Below are positions 16,665 through 25,492 of a DNA stretch of 64,000 nt, in pieces (the first letter of the stretch is position 1; each line of letters starts with the position of its first letter). The notes under the pieces were generated by a model that ran no database searches, was not told where the DNA came from, and worked only from the letters and a program-made list of their open reading frames with translations. The stretch comes from Desulfitobacterium dichloroeliminans LMG P-21439 (GTDB taxonomy: Bacteria; Bacillota; Desulfitobacteriia; Desulfitobacteriales; Desulfitobacteriaceae), in NCBI RefSeq assembly GCF_000243135.2, contig NC_019903.1, positions 2,394,001 through 2,458,000 on the forward strand, given 5' to 3'. The translations under genes and the position numbers were made by a program.

Positions 16665-17396
16665 TTACTCAATGATTGGATTATTGTGTTCATCGAATCC
16701 TTTTAAAATTTCTTGCTCGACGCCACTGAGATGAGCAAGCATTAAGTCCTTTGCTCCTTGGGCATCCTTATCCACAATGGCATCATAGATTTTCTTGTGT
16801 TCTTGAAAAAGCAGTGCAGGTGTATACTTTCCTTCATATAACTTGGAGCGACTTGTCTTGAGCACATACTTCATAAGATCGGAGATTGTATCCATTAGTC
16901 GAATCATGATATTATTCTTCGTTGCTCGTGTAATCGCATAATGAAAGCGATGATCTGCTGAACCATCTGAAGTCGGCGAACTCAAATCTGCACGCAAATC
17001 ATCTAATGCAGCCGATAGGTCATTGATATCTTTTTCTTCCGCACGCTCGGCGGCAATCCCCACCGCTTGAACCTCGAGAATCTTGCGAATCTCCAATAAT
17101 TCTATGACTGTCACCTTTTCCATTGTAAGCATCCAAGCCAAGGGTGCAACTACCGATTCAGAGCGTAGCTTACGAACGAACGTCCCTTCACCGCTACGTA
17201 CCTCGAGCAACCCCATTAGCTCTAAAGCACTAAGCGCCTCACGGATGGAAGCACGGCTGACTTGTAAACGCTCAACTAAATCTCGTTCCGAGGGCAATCG
17301 ATCACCCGGTTTGAGATCTCCCCGAGAGACCAAGTCTCTAATCTGTTCGACTATTTCTTCGTATATCTTGCGCGTCTTGATTGGTTTAAGGTCCAA
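16665..17396 (-). CDS. FadR-subfamily GntR transcriptional regulator, copy 1
   Basis: A winged-helix GntR domain occupies residues 1-75 (PGDRLPSERDLVERLQVSRASIREALSALELMGLLEVRSGEGTFV). An FCD ligand-binding domain follows, with the DHRFHYAITRATKNN segment that usually supplies metal-binding Asp and His residues. LldR-type members of this subfamily repress lactate-use genes. The TTG at 17396 has a TAGGAGAG site 8 bp upstream and gives a start (MDLKPIKT) that matches the paralogue next door. The gene has a terminator downstream and an 18-bp palindrome upstream. Together with the permease at 18413 it suggests lactate-responsive control; this is inference. Confidence 0.9.
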   Translation of the reverse strand: MDLKPIKTRKIYEEIVEQIRDLVSRGDLKPGDRLPSERDLVERLQVSRASIREALSALELMGLLEVRSGEGTFVRKLRSESVVAPLAWMLTMEKVTVIELLEIRKILEVQAVGIAAERAEEKDINDLSAALDDLRADLSSPTSDGSADHRFHYAITRATKNNIMIRLMDTISDLMKYVLKTSRSKLYEGKYTPALLFQEHKKIYDAIVDKDAQGAKDLMLAHLSGVEQEILKGFDEHNNPIIE

Positions 17397-17457
17397 TTTT
17401 AACTCTCCTAACACTACTCCATCTCTTAATCAGTTTATCACGAATAACTCCCTATTG

Positions 17458-17475
17458 AACAGAAATATTTCTGTT
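17458..17475. promoter_or_regulatory. 18-bp perfect palindrome, candidate operator
   Basis: AACAGAAATATTTCTGTT reads identically on both strands and lies 60 bp upstream of the first regulator's TTG start, within its probable promoter region. It is a good candidate for autoregulatory binding. Confidence 0.5.
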
Positions 17476-17564
17476 AGTTGAAATAAATCCCTCAATTTTG
17501 GACAATAAAATGATAAAAACTGACCGCCTAATCAAAGGGATCAGCTAAGAAGTTCCCATGACAT

Positions 17565-18284
17565 CTATACATCATTACTAGAGTAATATCTTAACAAACG
17601 CTCTTCAACTCCGGCTAAGTGTTCGAGCATATAGCGACGGGCATCTTCCTCATTTTGCCTGGTAACAGCCTCTAAAATAAATACATGTTCTTTATATAGT
17701 CTTTCAGGTGAAACATTTCCTTCATAAAGGCGTACCCTACTGGCTTTCAAGGATTGGTGCATGGTGTCTGAAATAGCATTCATAAGACGGAGTAGAATTT
17801 TGTTCTTACTGGCACCAGCAATAGCGTAGTGAAAACGCATATCCGCTTCTTCACCCACCTTGCCCGTTTGCATATCTTCCAACATTGCCTGGAGTGCATC
17901 TTCAAGCTCACGTAAATCTTGGGATCCTGCCCTCTTCGCAGCTAAGGCTACAGTTTGTCCTTCCAGCATTTTCCGCACTTCGAGCAATTCTATTAATGTA
18001 TCTTTCTCCATACTCAAAATCCATGCTAACGGAGTTACGACCGAGTCCAGATTAACCTCTTTTATAAACGTCCCTTCACCACTGCGAATTTCCACTAGTC
18101 CCATCATTTCAAGAGCACTGAGTGCTTCTCGTACAGAAGCGCGACTCACATTGAAGCGAACCGCTAAATCCCGTTCGGAAGGTAAACGATCTCCGGGTTT
18201 CAGCTCTCCCTTAATCACGAGCACTCGGATCTGCTCAATGATTTCCTCATATATTTTCTTAGTTTTTATTGGCTTTAAATTCAT
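17565..18284 (-). CDS. FadR-subfamily GntR transcriptional regulator, copy 2
   Basis: This paralogue of the adjacent regulator shares the same plan: a GntR winged helix (PGDRLPSERDLAVRFNVSRASVREALSALEMMGLVEIRSGEGTF) and an FCD domain with DMRFHYAIAGASKNK. The two proteins are alike along their whole length and arose by tandem duplication. The DNA-recognition helices are almost identical, so they may bind overlapping sites and differ mainly in ligand response. It starts at ATG 18284 with an AGGAGCC site upstream. It lies downstream of lactate permease 2 and has its own promoter at 18365-18393. Confidence 0.9.
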   Translation of the reverse strand: MNLKPIKTKKIYEEIIEQIRVLVIKGELKPGDRLPSERDLAVRFNVSRASVREALSALEMMGLVEIRSGEGTFIKEVNLDSVVTPLAWILSMEKDTLIELLEVRKMLEGQTVALAAKRAGSQDLRELEDALQAMLEDMQTGKVGEEADMRFHYAIAGASKNKILLRLMNAISDTMHQSLKASRVRLYEGNVSPERLYKEHVFILEAVTRQNEEDARRYMLEHLAGVEERLLRYYSSNDV

Positions 18285-18302
18285 GCTAGGCTCCTTTCTA
18301 TT

Positions 18303-18340
18303 GCATAGAAAGAGATGGGAAGCAGATACCTACTTCCCAT
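18303..18340 (-). terminator. possible weak terminator between lactate permease 2 and regulator 2
   Basis: Arms ATGGGAAG and CTTCCCAT with a 10-nt loop and a CTCTTTCT tail on the minus strand. It overlaps the regulator leader, so it could instead be an attenuator. Confidence 0.4.
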
Positions 18341-18364
18341 TACTTACGAAGACTATTGAATTTA

Positions 18365-18393
18365 AATATATCCTATTTGATTAAAATTGTCCA
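18365..18393 (-). promoter_or_regulatory. candidate promoter of regulator 2
   Basis: TGGACA and TATATT with a 17-bp spacer on the minus strand. An inverted repeat AATTGT-N13-ACAATT (18385-18409) overlaps the -35 box and may be an operator. Confidence 0.5.
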
Positions 18394-18412
18394 CTATATA
18401 TGCACAATTCAA

Positions 18413-20080
18413 TTATTGTAGAAATGCTGCTGCTTCAGCGATGGTTGGAACCATACCGGGAACCACGTATGCTTGAAGACAGATAATCACAATTACTGCA
18501 ACGAGCATTGCCAAAGAGTGCTTAACCGTAAACTTAAAGAGCTCGGACTCACGTCCAACCAAACCGGTAGCAGCAGCAGCCACGGCGATGGATTGTGGAG
18601 AGATCATTTTACCGACAACACCACCGGAACTGTTAGCCGCAACAGTGAGAACTGGATTGATTCCAATTTGCTCTGCAGTAACTTGTTGCAGCTTACCAAA
18701 CAGGGCATTGGCGGAAGTATCAGAACCAGTGAGGAATACACCCAACCACCCTAACACCGGGGAAAGGACAGGGAACATTGCTCCGGTAGAAGCAAAGAAG
18801 AGTCCCAAAGTATAAGAAAGACCGGAGTAGTTAGCTAGATAAGCAAAACCAAGAACTGCAGCGATATTGATGACTGGATAAATCAACTGTTTCAGGGTAT
18901 CTTTGAATACTTTAACAGCCTTTCCAGGTTTGATTCCTAGAACGAAACAACTGATGATTGCAGCGATCAAAATTGCAGTACCGCCAGCAGATAAGAAGTC
19001 CCATTTGAAGATGGCGTCATAGACTGTAGGTTTAGCAACGATAGGAGCTGCTTTGTAAATCATGCCATCGAGGCCAGGCCAGCTGAACTTAAGCACTAGA
19101 TGGAGTTGATCAAGAATTAAGCTCTTGAAGCCAGGAAGTCCCCAAATAGTAACCATTGCAGTAAGAATGACGAAGGGTGACCAGGCCTTAGCAATTTGTC
19201 CACCGGTATATTTGTTGGCGACAGGCTCTTCTTTATCTCTCTCATGAGGGAAACGCCATACCTTTTTAGGTTTCCAGAATCTTAAGAATACAGTAGTACA
19301 TACGAGCGAGAACAAAGAAGAGATGATGTCTGGTAGATAGGCACCAAGGGTGTTAGATGACCACCATTGAGCAACTGCGAAGGATATCCCGGTAACGAGA
19401 ATGGCAGGCATAACTTCTTTAGCAGATTTCCAACCAGCCATTAGAATAACAAGATAAAGAGGGATAATAACAGAAATGAAAGGAAGTTGACGGCCAACGG
19501 CTTGGGAAATTACAAAGTCACCCATGCCGGTAACAGCACCTGCCGCAATGATCGGAGCTCCGATAGCACCAAAGGCAACTGGAGCAGTATTAGCAATCAA
19601 GCAAAGTCCGGCTGCTTTAATGGGATCGAAGCCAAGGCCGATAAGAAGAGCACCGGTGATAGCAACGGGAGCACCGAAACCAGCTGCACCTTCTAGGAAT
19701 GCTCCAAAGCAGAAAGCAACAATCAGAGCTTGAAGACGACGGTCATTAGAAATGGAAGCGATAGAACTTTTAATGACTTCGAATTGTCCGGATTCTACAG
19801 TTAAATTGTATAAGTACACAGCGGTAATAACGATCCAGGCAATCGGCCAAAGCCCATAGAGCATACCATATGCTGTAGCAGAAAGAGCGAGGGTCACTGG
19901 CATTTTATAAACTATAATAACATCCACAATGGTTATGGCAAGGGCAAGCAATCCTGCAAGATACCCTTTCATTCCTTTAACAGCTAAGGCCCAAAATAAA
20001 AAAACAATCGGAATAGAAACAGCGAGTGCAGTCAGTCCAAGACTGCCACCAAGTGCTGCGTAATCCTGTGTCCATGGCAT
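18413..20080 (-). CDS. L-lactate permease (LctP family), copy 2
   Basis: A second lactate/2-hydroxyacid permease with about 555 residues and a dozen or more membrane segments. It has the family stretches FGAFLEGAAGFGAPVAITGALL (near 130) and FLTGSDTSANALFGKLQ (near 460). It is only moderately similar to the copy at 3231-5087, so the two are old paralogues rather than a recent duplication. The ATG at 20080 has AAAGGTGG 8 bp upstream; a GTG at 20092 is less well placed. Two FadR-type regulators follow it, the usual partner type for lactate uptake genes. A degenerate insertion sequence lies just upstream. Confidence 0.9.
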   Translation of the reverse strand: MPWTQDYAALGGSLGLTALAVSIPIVFLFWALAVKGMKGYLAGLLALAITIVDVIIVYKMPVTLALSATAYGMLYGLWPIAWIVITAVYLYNLTVESGQFEVIKSSIASISNDRRLQALIVAFCFGAFLEGAAGFGAPVAITGALLIGLGFDPIKAAGLCLIANTAPVAFGAIGAPIIAAGAVTGMGDFVISQAVGRQLPFISVIIPLYLVILMAGWKSAKEVMPAILVTGISFAVAQWWSSNTLGAYLPDIISSLFSLVCTTVFLRFWKPKKVWRFPHERDKEEPVANKYTGGQIAKAWSPFVILTAMVTIWGLPGFKSLILDQLHLVLKFSWPGLDGMIYKAAPIVAKPTVYDAIFKWDFLSAGGTAILIAAIISCFVLGIKPGKAVKVFKDTLKQLIYPVINIAAVLGFAYLANYSGLSYTLGLFFASTGAMFPVLSPVLGWLGVFLTGSDTSANALFGKLQQVTAEQIGINPVLTVAANSSGGVVGKMISPQSIAVAAAATGLVGRESELFKFTVKHSLAMLVAVIVIICLQAYVVPGMVPTIAEAAAFLQ

Positions 20081-20312
20081 GAGTGTTTCCACCTTTCAGA
20101 AAAATGCGTTTTTAATTTGATTTAAATTTCTAAATTTATTAAATTTTCTGTCCCGGCCCCCTTATAGTAGTACCTAAATTCCACGTGTGTTTTTTATTAG
20201 CTTCAAAAATCACTATTTCACGAAGAATTTAGACTGCTTCTCACACATTGTAACATTATTTACAACCACCTTTCAATCATTTTTGATAAATCATTGATTT
20301 CATCTTTGCTGC

Positions 20313-21700
20313 AATGATACTTAATAAACTCTGCAAGTTATCCACAGAGCAACACTCAATTTTATTGATGATATTCTTATTATACCAGACATTTTTCATA
20401 CACTCCCTTGTACGGATAGTTTTCCGACAACTTCATGATTACATATCTTGCGGTTTTGATTATTTTTGCTGCAAGAAATACATACTTCAAACGAAAGGTC
20501 TTTATTTGCTGTCTGTATTCTGAAGAGTCCAAGGAATCAAACTTGAACAACAAAAATAGGTTATATGAAAGCATCATCATTTGAAACACGGCTTCATTCG
20601 CCCAAAATGACTTTAGCAAGAGATGACCCACCGCCATGTCGTATTTGGCTTCTTTGATATAGTTTTCAGCATTACCACGCTTTTCATAGTATATAACTAC
20701 TTTTTCAGAAAGCAAGGTAGTATTTGTTACAAAGAAAAAGTAGTCGTATTCGGAACCTTCTAAAAGTGATAATTGTGCTCTTTCTTTTCTGGTTTCAGTA
20801 CGCGAGATACGACAAATCTTCTGTCTTTTTCCCATTTAACTAATTTTGTATACAGTTCTGTAGTTTCTCTACCTTCTTCTCCTTTAACGAATACAATTGA
20901 TGAATTCGTTGCTTGTGAGGTGAGTGTAGAATAACTTTTGGCTTTAATTAAATATTTGCATCCAAGAGATTCTATCGTTTCGATAATTTTTTCATCAAAG
21001 TAGCCACTATCCATTCGAAATAAAATTTCTAAATCGTCTGATTTGATGTTAGCAACAATTTCTTTGATCATTTCCGCAGCACCGTTTGCAGTGTAAGTAT
21101 TGCCACTTCTTACAAATCCGGTAACATATGCTTTTAATTCGTCGCAAAATGCAAATTGGATATTGTAGCATCGGTTTCCCAGTTTCTTAGGATTATATCC
21201 TTTTGACGCACCTTCTTGATGACCTTCTACGTTAATTACACTACTATCAATATCAATCGTAATGGATGTCAATTTACTTTTAGTGAGCAGTTTTTTAAAG
21301 ACTTTAAAATTAATGTCTCTAAACATTTGGGTTGTCTTGAAGTTGAAGTTTCCTAGAAACCGTGACACTGTTTCAGGTTCTTTTACGGAAATATCAAACT
21401 CGTTGACGAGGGGATCATTTTGAAGTAGCTTTAGACGTTCTAACTTATCAATGCCAATGAAGTGACCGCAGAGCATGGTCTTTATATGATTCATCTTGAT
21501 TTTATTTGTTGAGTCATTATCAAATACGAGGTCATTTTCAATAAAATCAAAAATCCCATTGCTTTTTGCATTCTCAAGGAGCAGAAAAAGACCTGCATTT
21601 GATGTTAGATTCTTAGCTTTGAAATCAATTTTATTAATCATAATTAGAACCCCTTTTTACTACTTTTCTTACTATTATTTTACCATATATCGAGTCATAA
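20313..21700 (-). mobile_element. degenerate IS1380-type insertion sequence (ends approximate)
   Basis: A single transposase frame, broken by a frameshift, with AT-rich flanks. I could not find convincing terminal inverted repeats or a target duplication, so the limits given are only a rough guess around the transposase. Confidence 0.6.
20380..21641 (-). pseudogene. IS1380 family transposase, frameshifted
   Basis: The first 280 or so codons (21641 down to about 20790) encode the N-terminal and DDE catalytic parts of an IS1380-type transposase. They include the motif IDIDSSVINVEGHQEGASKG and the second-acid region around LFRMDSGYFDE. The frame then ends early at 20760. The C-terminal part continues in another frame (20790-20380) with YYEKRGNAENYIKEAKYD, the family's catalytic glutamate segment. 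The two parts join within an A-rich stretch near 20785-20795; one added A would restore a continuous protein of about 425 residues. Programmed -1 slippage is less likely because no good slippery heptamer is present. Confidence 0.8.
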
Positions 21701-21977
21701 AAGCTGATAATTTAACATATTTTTGAGCACTTTTCTTTCACCCAATGGGTGAAAGCTGAATTTCGAAGGAACGCATATTTATCAAGGCTTTGATTATGCT
21801 TTTTGAAGTACTGACGTAGAATCTAGGTAGTATGGTCAGGCCAAAAATGGCCAAAGAAATGGTCAGATCAAATTTTACAATGATCACAACCAGAGTTAAT
21901 TTTAAGTCAAATTTACATCATTTGCAATAGAAAATTGAAATTTAGAAAAAATTACTTACCATGTCGAATATGAAAGT
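21642..21977. other. non-coding flank of the insertion sequence
   Basis: About 330 bp of AT-rich DNA without a gene. It contains a 21-nt inverted repeat (21735-21755, arms CTTTCACCC and GGGTGAAAG) that could be an element end or a terminator remnant. I see nothing else in it. Confidence 0.4.
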
Positions 21978-22010
21978 CAAAAAATACAACCCAGCACTTT
22001 GGGCTGGGTT
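21978..22010 (-). terminator. terminator after the 153-aa hypothetical gene
   Basis: Arms AACCCAGC and GCTGGGTT with a 7-nt loop and a GTATTTTTTGA tail on the minus strand, starting 5 bp after the stop codon. Confidence 0.8.
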
Positions 22011-22014
22011 GATA

Positions 22015-22476
22015 TCATTGAAAACGCAACTCTGCTTTTTTAATTTCCTCTTGAATCTGCTGACCCACTCGAAAGAATAGTCGCTCTACATCGAGCCGGT
22101 GAATTTGCAAGTTCTCTGGACTTAAAAACTCAATCTTGCGAAATTCTTGCTTAACTACAAGCGGTAGCAGATCATCTAGATTCTCTATTCTTAAAGTCAA
22201 GATGATAGGTGCATAAGCAACCTCGCGTTTACGTCGTCCATCTGTTTCGTTGACAATGTATAGATCAAGACTTAAATCAATATCCTCAAGAAATATTCCC
22301 TGCAAAGGTACATTCCTTAATAAGGCTACTTCTTGCTCGCGAACCTGTTCGGCAATCTCCTCTCTGCTCTTTCCCCCAAATATAAAACGACCGCTTTTCC
22401 CTTCTCCTCGAAAATCCAAGCGGATTCTAACACGAATATGTTCGGTGAGTTCCTCATTCCCAATACGAATCTTCAT
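22015..22476 (-). CDS. conserved-looking hypothetical protein, 153 aa
   Basis: I do not recognise the family. The protein is soluble, rich in charged residues, and looks like alternating beta strands and helices (MKIRIGNEELTEHIRVRIRLDF at the start, QQIQEEIKKAELRF at the end). A single gene with its own terminator, it is divergent from the stress-protein-like gene at 22620, with 143 bp of shared upstream DNA. No membrane segment, signal peptide or catalytic motif is seen. Confidence 0.65.
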   Translation of the reverse strand: MKIRIGNEELTEHIRVRIRLDFRGEGKSGRFIFGGKSREEIAEQVREQEVALLRNVPLQGIFLEDIDLSLDLYIVNETDGRRKREVAYAPIILTLRIENLDDLLPLVVKQEFRKIEFLSPENLQIHRLDVERLFFRVGQQIQEEIKKAELRFQ

Positions 22477-22619
22477 TTTCCATCTCCTCGTTCAGTTCTC
22501 GCTTCTTTATTCGGCAATGTTTTCAGATTCTCCTTCTCTCCTTGGTGTAAAGTGTACTTTTTCACTGAATGAAGTCTCGTGTAATGGATATACTAACAAA
22601 AACATAAAGGGGGATGAAG

Positions 22620-23132
22620 ATGTCTAGAACGATTCTTGCAATATTTAAAGGTCCTCAACAAACCAAAGAAGCTATAGAAGAAATCCAAGGCGAGTCTTTA
22701 GCCAATAGCTATATTTCTGTAATTGTCCGAGCTAACTATCTCCACCAAGGAGATTTTCACGAAGAGATTGCTAATGAGCTGGCCTTCGTCCCCACAGAGA
22801 TTAACTTCGACCGTTTTAACGCTTGGCTGGTTCAAGCTCCTCCCATGGATATCCCAAACCTTGGGGAATGTGTGGTTGCGGGCCCCTTGGCCAACGACCT
22901 TCTACATCGCCCCCATGGGCAAGGCCTAGTGGAAGCTTTGTTAAGCTACGGATTAAATTCAGAACGGGCACGTCATTACGAGCATGAAGTCAGAACCGGC
23001 CATTTTCTGGTCCTGATCACGACTGATCAAGAAAAAGTCAATTCCGTAGCCAACGCCCTCCAGAACTTTGGCGGGCGAGATATTGAAAAATGGAATAAGG
23101 AGCTGGATCACCCCTTACATATGCCTCATTAA
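22620..23132 (+). CDS. general-stress-protein-17M-like domain protein
   Basis: The C-terminal half (LSYGLNSERARHYEHEVRTGHFLVLITTD ... FGGRDIEKWN) resembles the small repeat domain found in general stress protein 17M/YflT-type proteins. In these, a helix with a conserved YE-EV-G pattern precedes a strand and an A/G-D ending. The N-terminal half looks like a diverged copy with an extended loop. The protein is cytosolic. I start it at ATG 22620, six bases after a GGGGG ribosome binding site; an ATG at 22614 directly abuts that site. A terminator follows the stop. The functional assignment is tentative. Confidence 0.55.
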   Translation: MSRTILAIFKGPQQTKEAIEEIQGESLANSYISVIVRANYLHQGDFHEEIANELAFVPTEINFDRFNAWLVQAPPMDIPNLGECVVAGPLANDLLHRPHGQGLVEALLSYGLNSERARHYEHEVRTGHFLVLITTDQEKVNSVANALQNFGGRDIEKWNKELDHPLHMPH

Positions 23133-23167
23133 CATTCCACTATTAGCATATTTAGCACAAGCACAAT

Positions 23168-23190
23168 GGACCCCTAGCGGGGTCCTATTT
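23168..23190 (+). terminator. terminator after the stress-protein-like gene
   Basis: Arms GGACCCC and GGGGTCC with a TAGC loop and a TATTTTAG tail. It slightly overlaps the rluB stop region on the other strand. Confidence 0.75.
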
Positions 23191-23940
23191 TAGTTCTACC
23201 TCTTGACGTAACTTCTGGACTTCTAGAGTTGTTAAGGGCCGAAATTTTCCCGGTGCCATCTTCTCCTCGAGTCGAAGAGAACCAAAGCGAATCCGCTTTA
23301 GAGAAGTCAAGGGATAACCGATTGCCTTGAACATCCGTCTAACTTGACGATTCCGGCCTTCATGAATGGTAATCTCATAGCAAGGCCGAGAGCCTTGGCT
23401 CTTTTGAATAACCTCTTGCACCTTGGCCGGGGCTGTTTTTCCGTCTTCCAATTCCACTCCTTTTTCTAATCGTTGTCTTACCTGCGTAGGAATCCACTCA
23501 TGTACCTCAACTCGATAGGTTTTCTCCACCCCATAGGAAGGGTGCATTAAGCGGTGAGCCAGTTCCCCATCATTGGTTAAGACAAGTAGCCCCGACGTAT
23601 CGTAATCCAGGCGCCCCACAGGATATACCCGCTGGGGAACTCCTTTCATCAGGTCCATGACCGTCTTTCTCCCTTGAGGGTCTGTGACGCTGGTGATATA
23701 GCCGGTAGGTTTGTGCAATAGATAATAGTCATATTTCTTTTCGGGCATTTTCAGAAGGCTACCATCCACTATAATCTGATCACCCGGTCTTACCTTGGTT
23801 CCCAAGGTCCGTATGACCTCACCATTCACTTGAACCCTTCCCTGCTCGATTATCTCTTCAGCATGCCGTCGAGAAGCAAGCCCCGCCTGTGCTAAAACCT
23901 TTTGCAACCGTTCACCTGATTCATTCTGATTATCTTTCAA
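23185..23940 (-). CDS. rluB: 23S rRNA pseudouridine synthase, RluB family
   Basis: The protein converts a specific uridine of 23S rRNA to pseudouridine. An N-terminal S4 RNA-binding domain (RLQKVLAQAGLASRRHAEEIIEQG) is followed by the RsuA/RluB catalytic domain. That domain has GRLDYDTSGLLVLTNDG carrying the catalytic aspartate, and the KTYRVEV and GRNRQVRRMFKAIGYP motifs. I choose TTG 23940 because a GAAGGAG site lies 9 bp upstream; the longer frame adds 17 unrelated residues. In B. subtilis rluB also follows spmA-spmB; here two glycosyltransferase genes separate them. Confidence 0.93.
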   Translation of the reverse strand: MKDNQNESGERLQKVLAQAGLASRRHAEEIIEQGRVQVNGEVIRTLGTKVRPGDQIIVDGSLLKMPEKKYDYYLLHKPTGYITSVTDPQGRKTVMDLMKGVPQRVYPVGRLDYDTSGLLVLTNDGELAHRLMHPSYGVEKTYRVEVHEWIPTQVRQRLEKGVELEDGKTAPAKVQEVIQKSQGSRPCYEITIHEGRNRQVRRMFKAIGYPLTSLKRIRFGSLRLEEKMAPGKFRPLTTLEVQKLRQEVELK

Positions 23941-24088
23941 TCCAACCGCTCCTTCGAACGAGACCTCCTTTAGCGGGCATTCGAGGCCCACAGATAGTTA
24001 GTCGAGTCCATACTGCACTTTACCCCAACAATTAAGCACCCAAACCCTATAGGATAGAGTTTAAGGCAGCTTAGTTCAGTAATAAATC

Positions 24089-25492
24089 TCATATCTTATC
24101 TTGTATTTTATATACCCCGGGACCGACCTGTGGAAAGCTTGCTTCGATCCGCTTCCGGAACTCCTCCCCCCTAGAATGAGGGAGGACGACAAGGTAATCC
24201 CCAGACAGAGTATGTAAATCCAACCAGGCCTGCACATCATCAGAACTGATCAAACGATAACCATAACGTTGAGCATAATAAAGGGTCATGGGCGGAGATC
24301 CGCTTAAAATCAAAACACTTTCCTTTTGGGTATATTCGCGAATCCATTTCGCTTGAGTGAGAACTTGTTCATCCCACAAATATTTCGGCCTGTCATTAGT
24401 ATATTGGCTGGTCAAAAGCAGACTGAGGATTAGCACTCCAACCCCAATGGTTGGAGTTTGCTCTCCTTTATCAAGGGCAAACCCAGCCAGCAGCGCGATC
24501 GGCAAGGCTATCGGAACAAGATAATAATCCAAGGGAATCTTTAGGCAAATCACTCCCAGATAAAAACAGCAAACCACTGCCCATAAAATCATGGCAAGAT
24601 GTACTTCATTCTTTAGGCTTTCCTCACGAATCATGATGATCATCCCCATCAGGGCCAAAAGAGTCGGAAAACCTAATCCCCTCTTCAGATTCATCAACAA
24701 ATCTTGGACATAATTATTTTGATCACCCATTATCTGGTAGGAGAAAATCCCCGATACAAATTGACTGCTCCCCGCCGCCCCCATATGAACCCAACTATAG
24801 TATATCATAGGCAGAAATAAAGATAAGACACTATAGGTCAACATTTTTCCTATCCTGCCCTGCAAAGGGTAAAAACCGAGCAACAAAGCTACGGGAAAAA
24901 TCATCAGTTGAGGAAGCTTGGCCAAAATAGCCCCGGACATTAGTAATGAAGCCCCCAGCAAACGAATAAAGGAAGGTTCCTTCCGCCAGTGGATTACTGC
25001 GATTAAAGCCCAGATACTGAAAGCCTGAGCCACAGGTTCCGGCATGACCGTCCTTCCATAATAGGTCGTCAAAGGGATAACTGCATAAAAGGCAACTGCC
25101 CATAAACCTGCTCGTATGGAGAAGGTCAACTTGCCAAATTGGTAGACTCCAATCATGGTAAGTACAGAAAAGGAGATAGCCCACAGTCTCCCCCAGAGAT
25201 CATACCAACCAAAGATTGTCCAGGTCCAAGCCAGAAGATAGGGCAAAAAAGGAAATTCTAACTCCACAGGCTGCGGGCCGCTCCCATCATAATTCAGAGT
25301 AGGAAAAAGGACATCAGGAAAATCTCCCAGATGTCCCAGCATATTTAAAGCCATACTCGCAGTGTCGGCCTGGCGCCAACCCTGATCGTCCAAGTAGGGA
25401 TTCTCTACTCCCTGGAGACGCAATATGACCCCCACCACTAGGATGAAAACCAAAATACCCTTTACTCTCTGACCCATTCCACCCAACCCCAT
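24089..25492 (-). CDS. membrane glycosyltransferase, ArnT/PMT-like (GT39/GT83 type)
   Basis: This 467-residue protein has about eleven hydrophobic helices. Near residue 33 it carries the first extracytoplasmic loop motif DDQGWRQADTASMALN, which resembles the acidic loop of dolichyl/undecaprenyl-phosphate-sugar dependent transferases. A YYGRTVMPEP segment lies near 144. Such enzymes move a sugar from a lipid carrier to an acceptor outside the cell. The gene overlaps the GT2 gene by 31 bp. The pair makes biochemical sense: the GT2 enzyme would make the lipid-linked sugar and this protein would use it. The acceptor is unknown. Confidence 0.8.
   Translation of the reverse strand: MGLGGMGQRVKGILVFILVVGVILRLQGVENPYLDDQGWRQADTASMALNMLGHLGDFPDVLFPTLNYDGSGPQPVELEFPFLPYLLAWTWTIFGWYDLWGRLWAISFSVLTMIGVYQFGKLTFSIRAGLWAVAFYAVIPLTTYYGRTVMPEPVAQAFSIWALIAVIHWRKEPSFIRLLGASLLMSGAILAKLPQLMIFPVALLLGFYPLQGRIGKMLTYSVLSLFLPMIYYSWVHMGAAGSSQFVSGIFSYQIMGDQNNYVQDLLMNLKRGLGFPTLLALMGMIIMIREESLKNEVHLAMILWAVVCCFYLGVICLKIPLDYYLVPIALPIALLAGFALDKGEQTPTIGVGVLILSLLLTSQYTNDRPKYLWDEQVLTQAKWIREYTQKESVLILSGSPPMTLYYAQRYGYRLISSDDVQAWLDLHTLSGDYLVVLPHSRGEEFRKRIEASFPQVGPGVYKIQDKI

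Noticed and set aside
17860-18384. Plus-strand frame of 174 codons across regulator 2
   Set aside because: It is antisense to a clear GntR/FCD protein and covers its promoter.
20785-20800. Programmed frameshift in the IS transposase
   Set aside because: No good slippery heptamer or downstream structure was seen, and IS1380 transposases are normally made from one frame.
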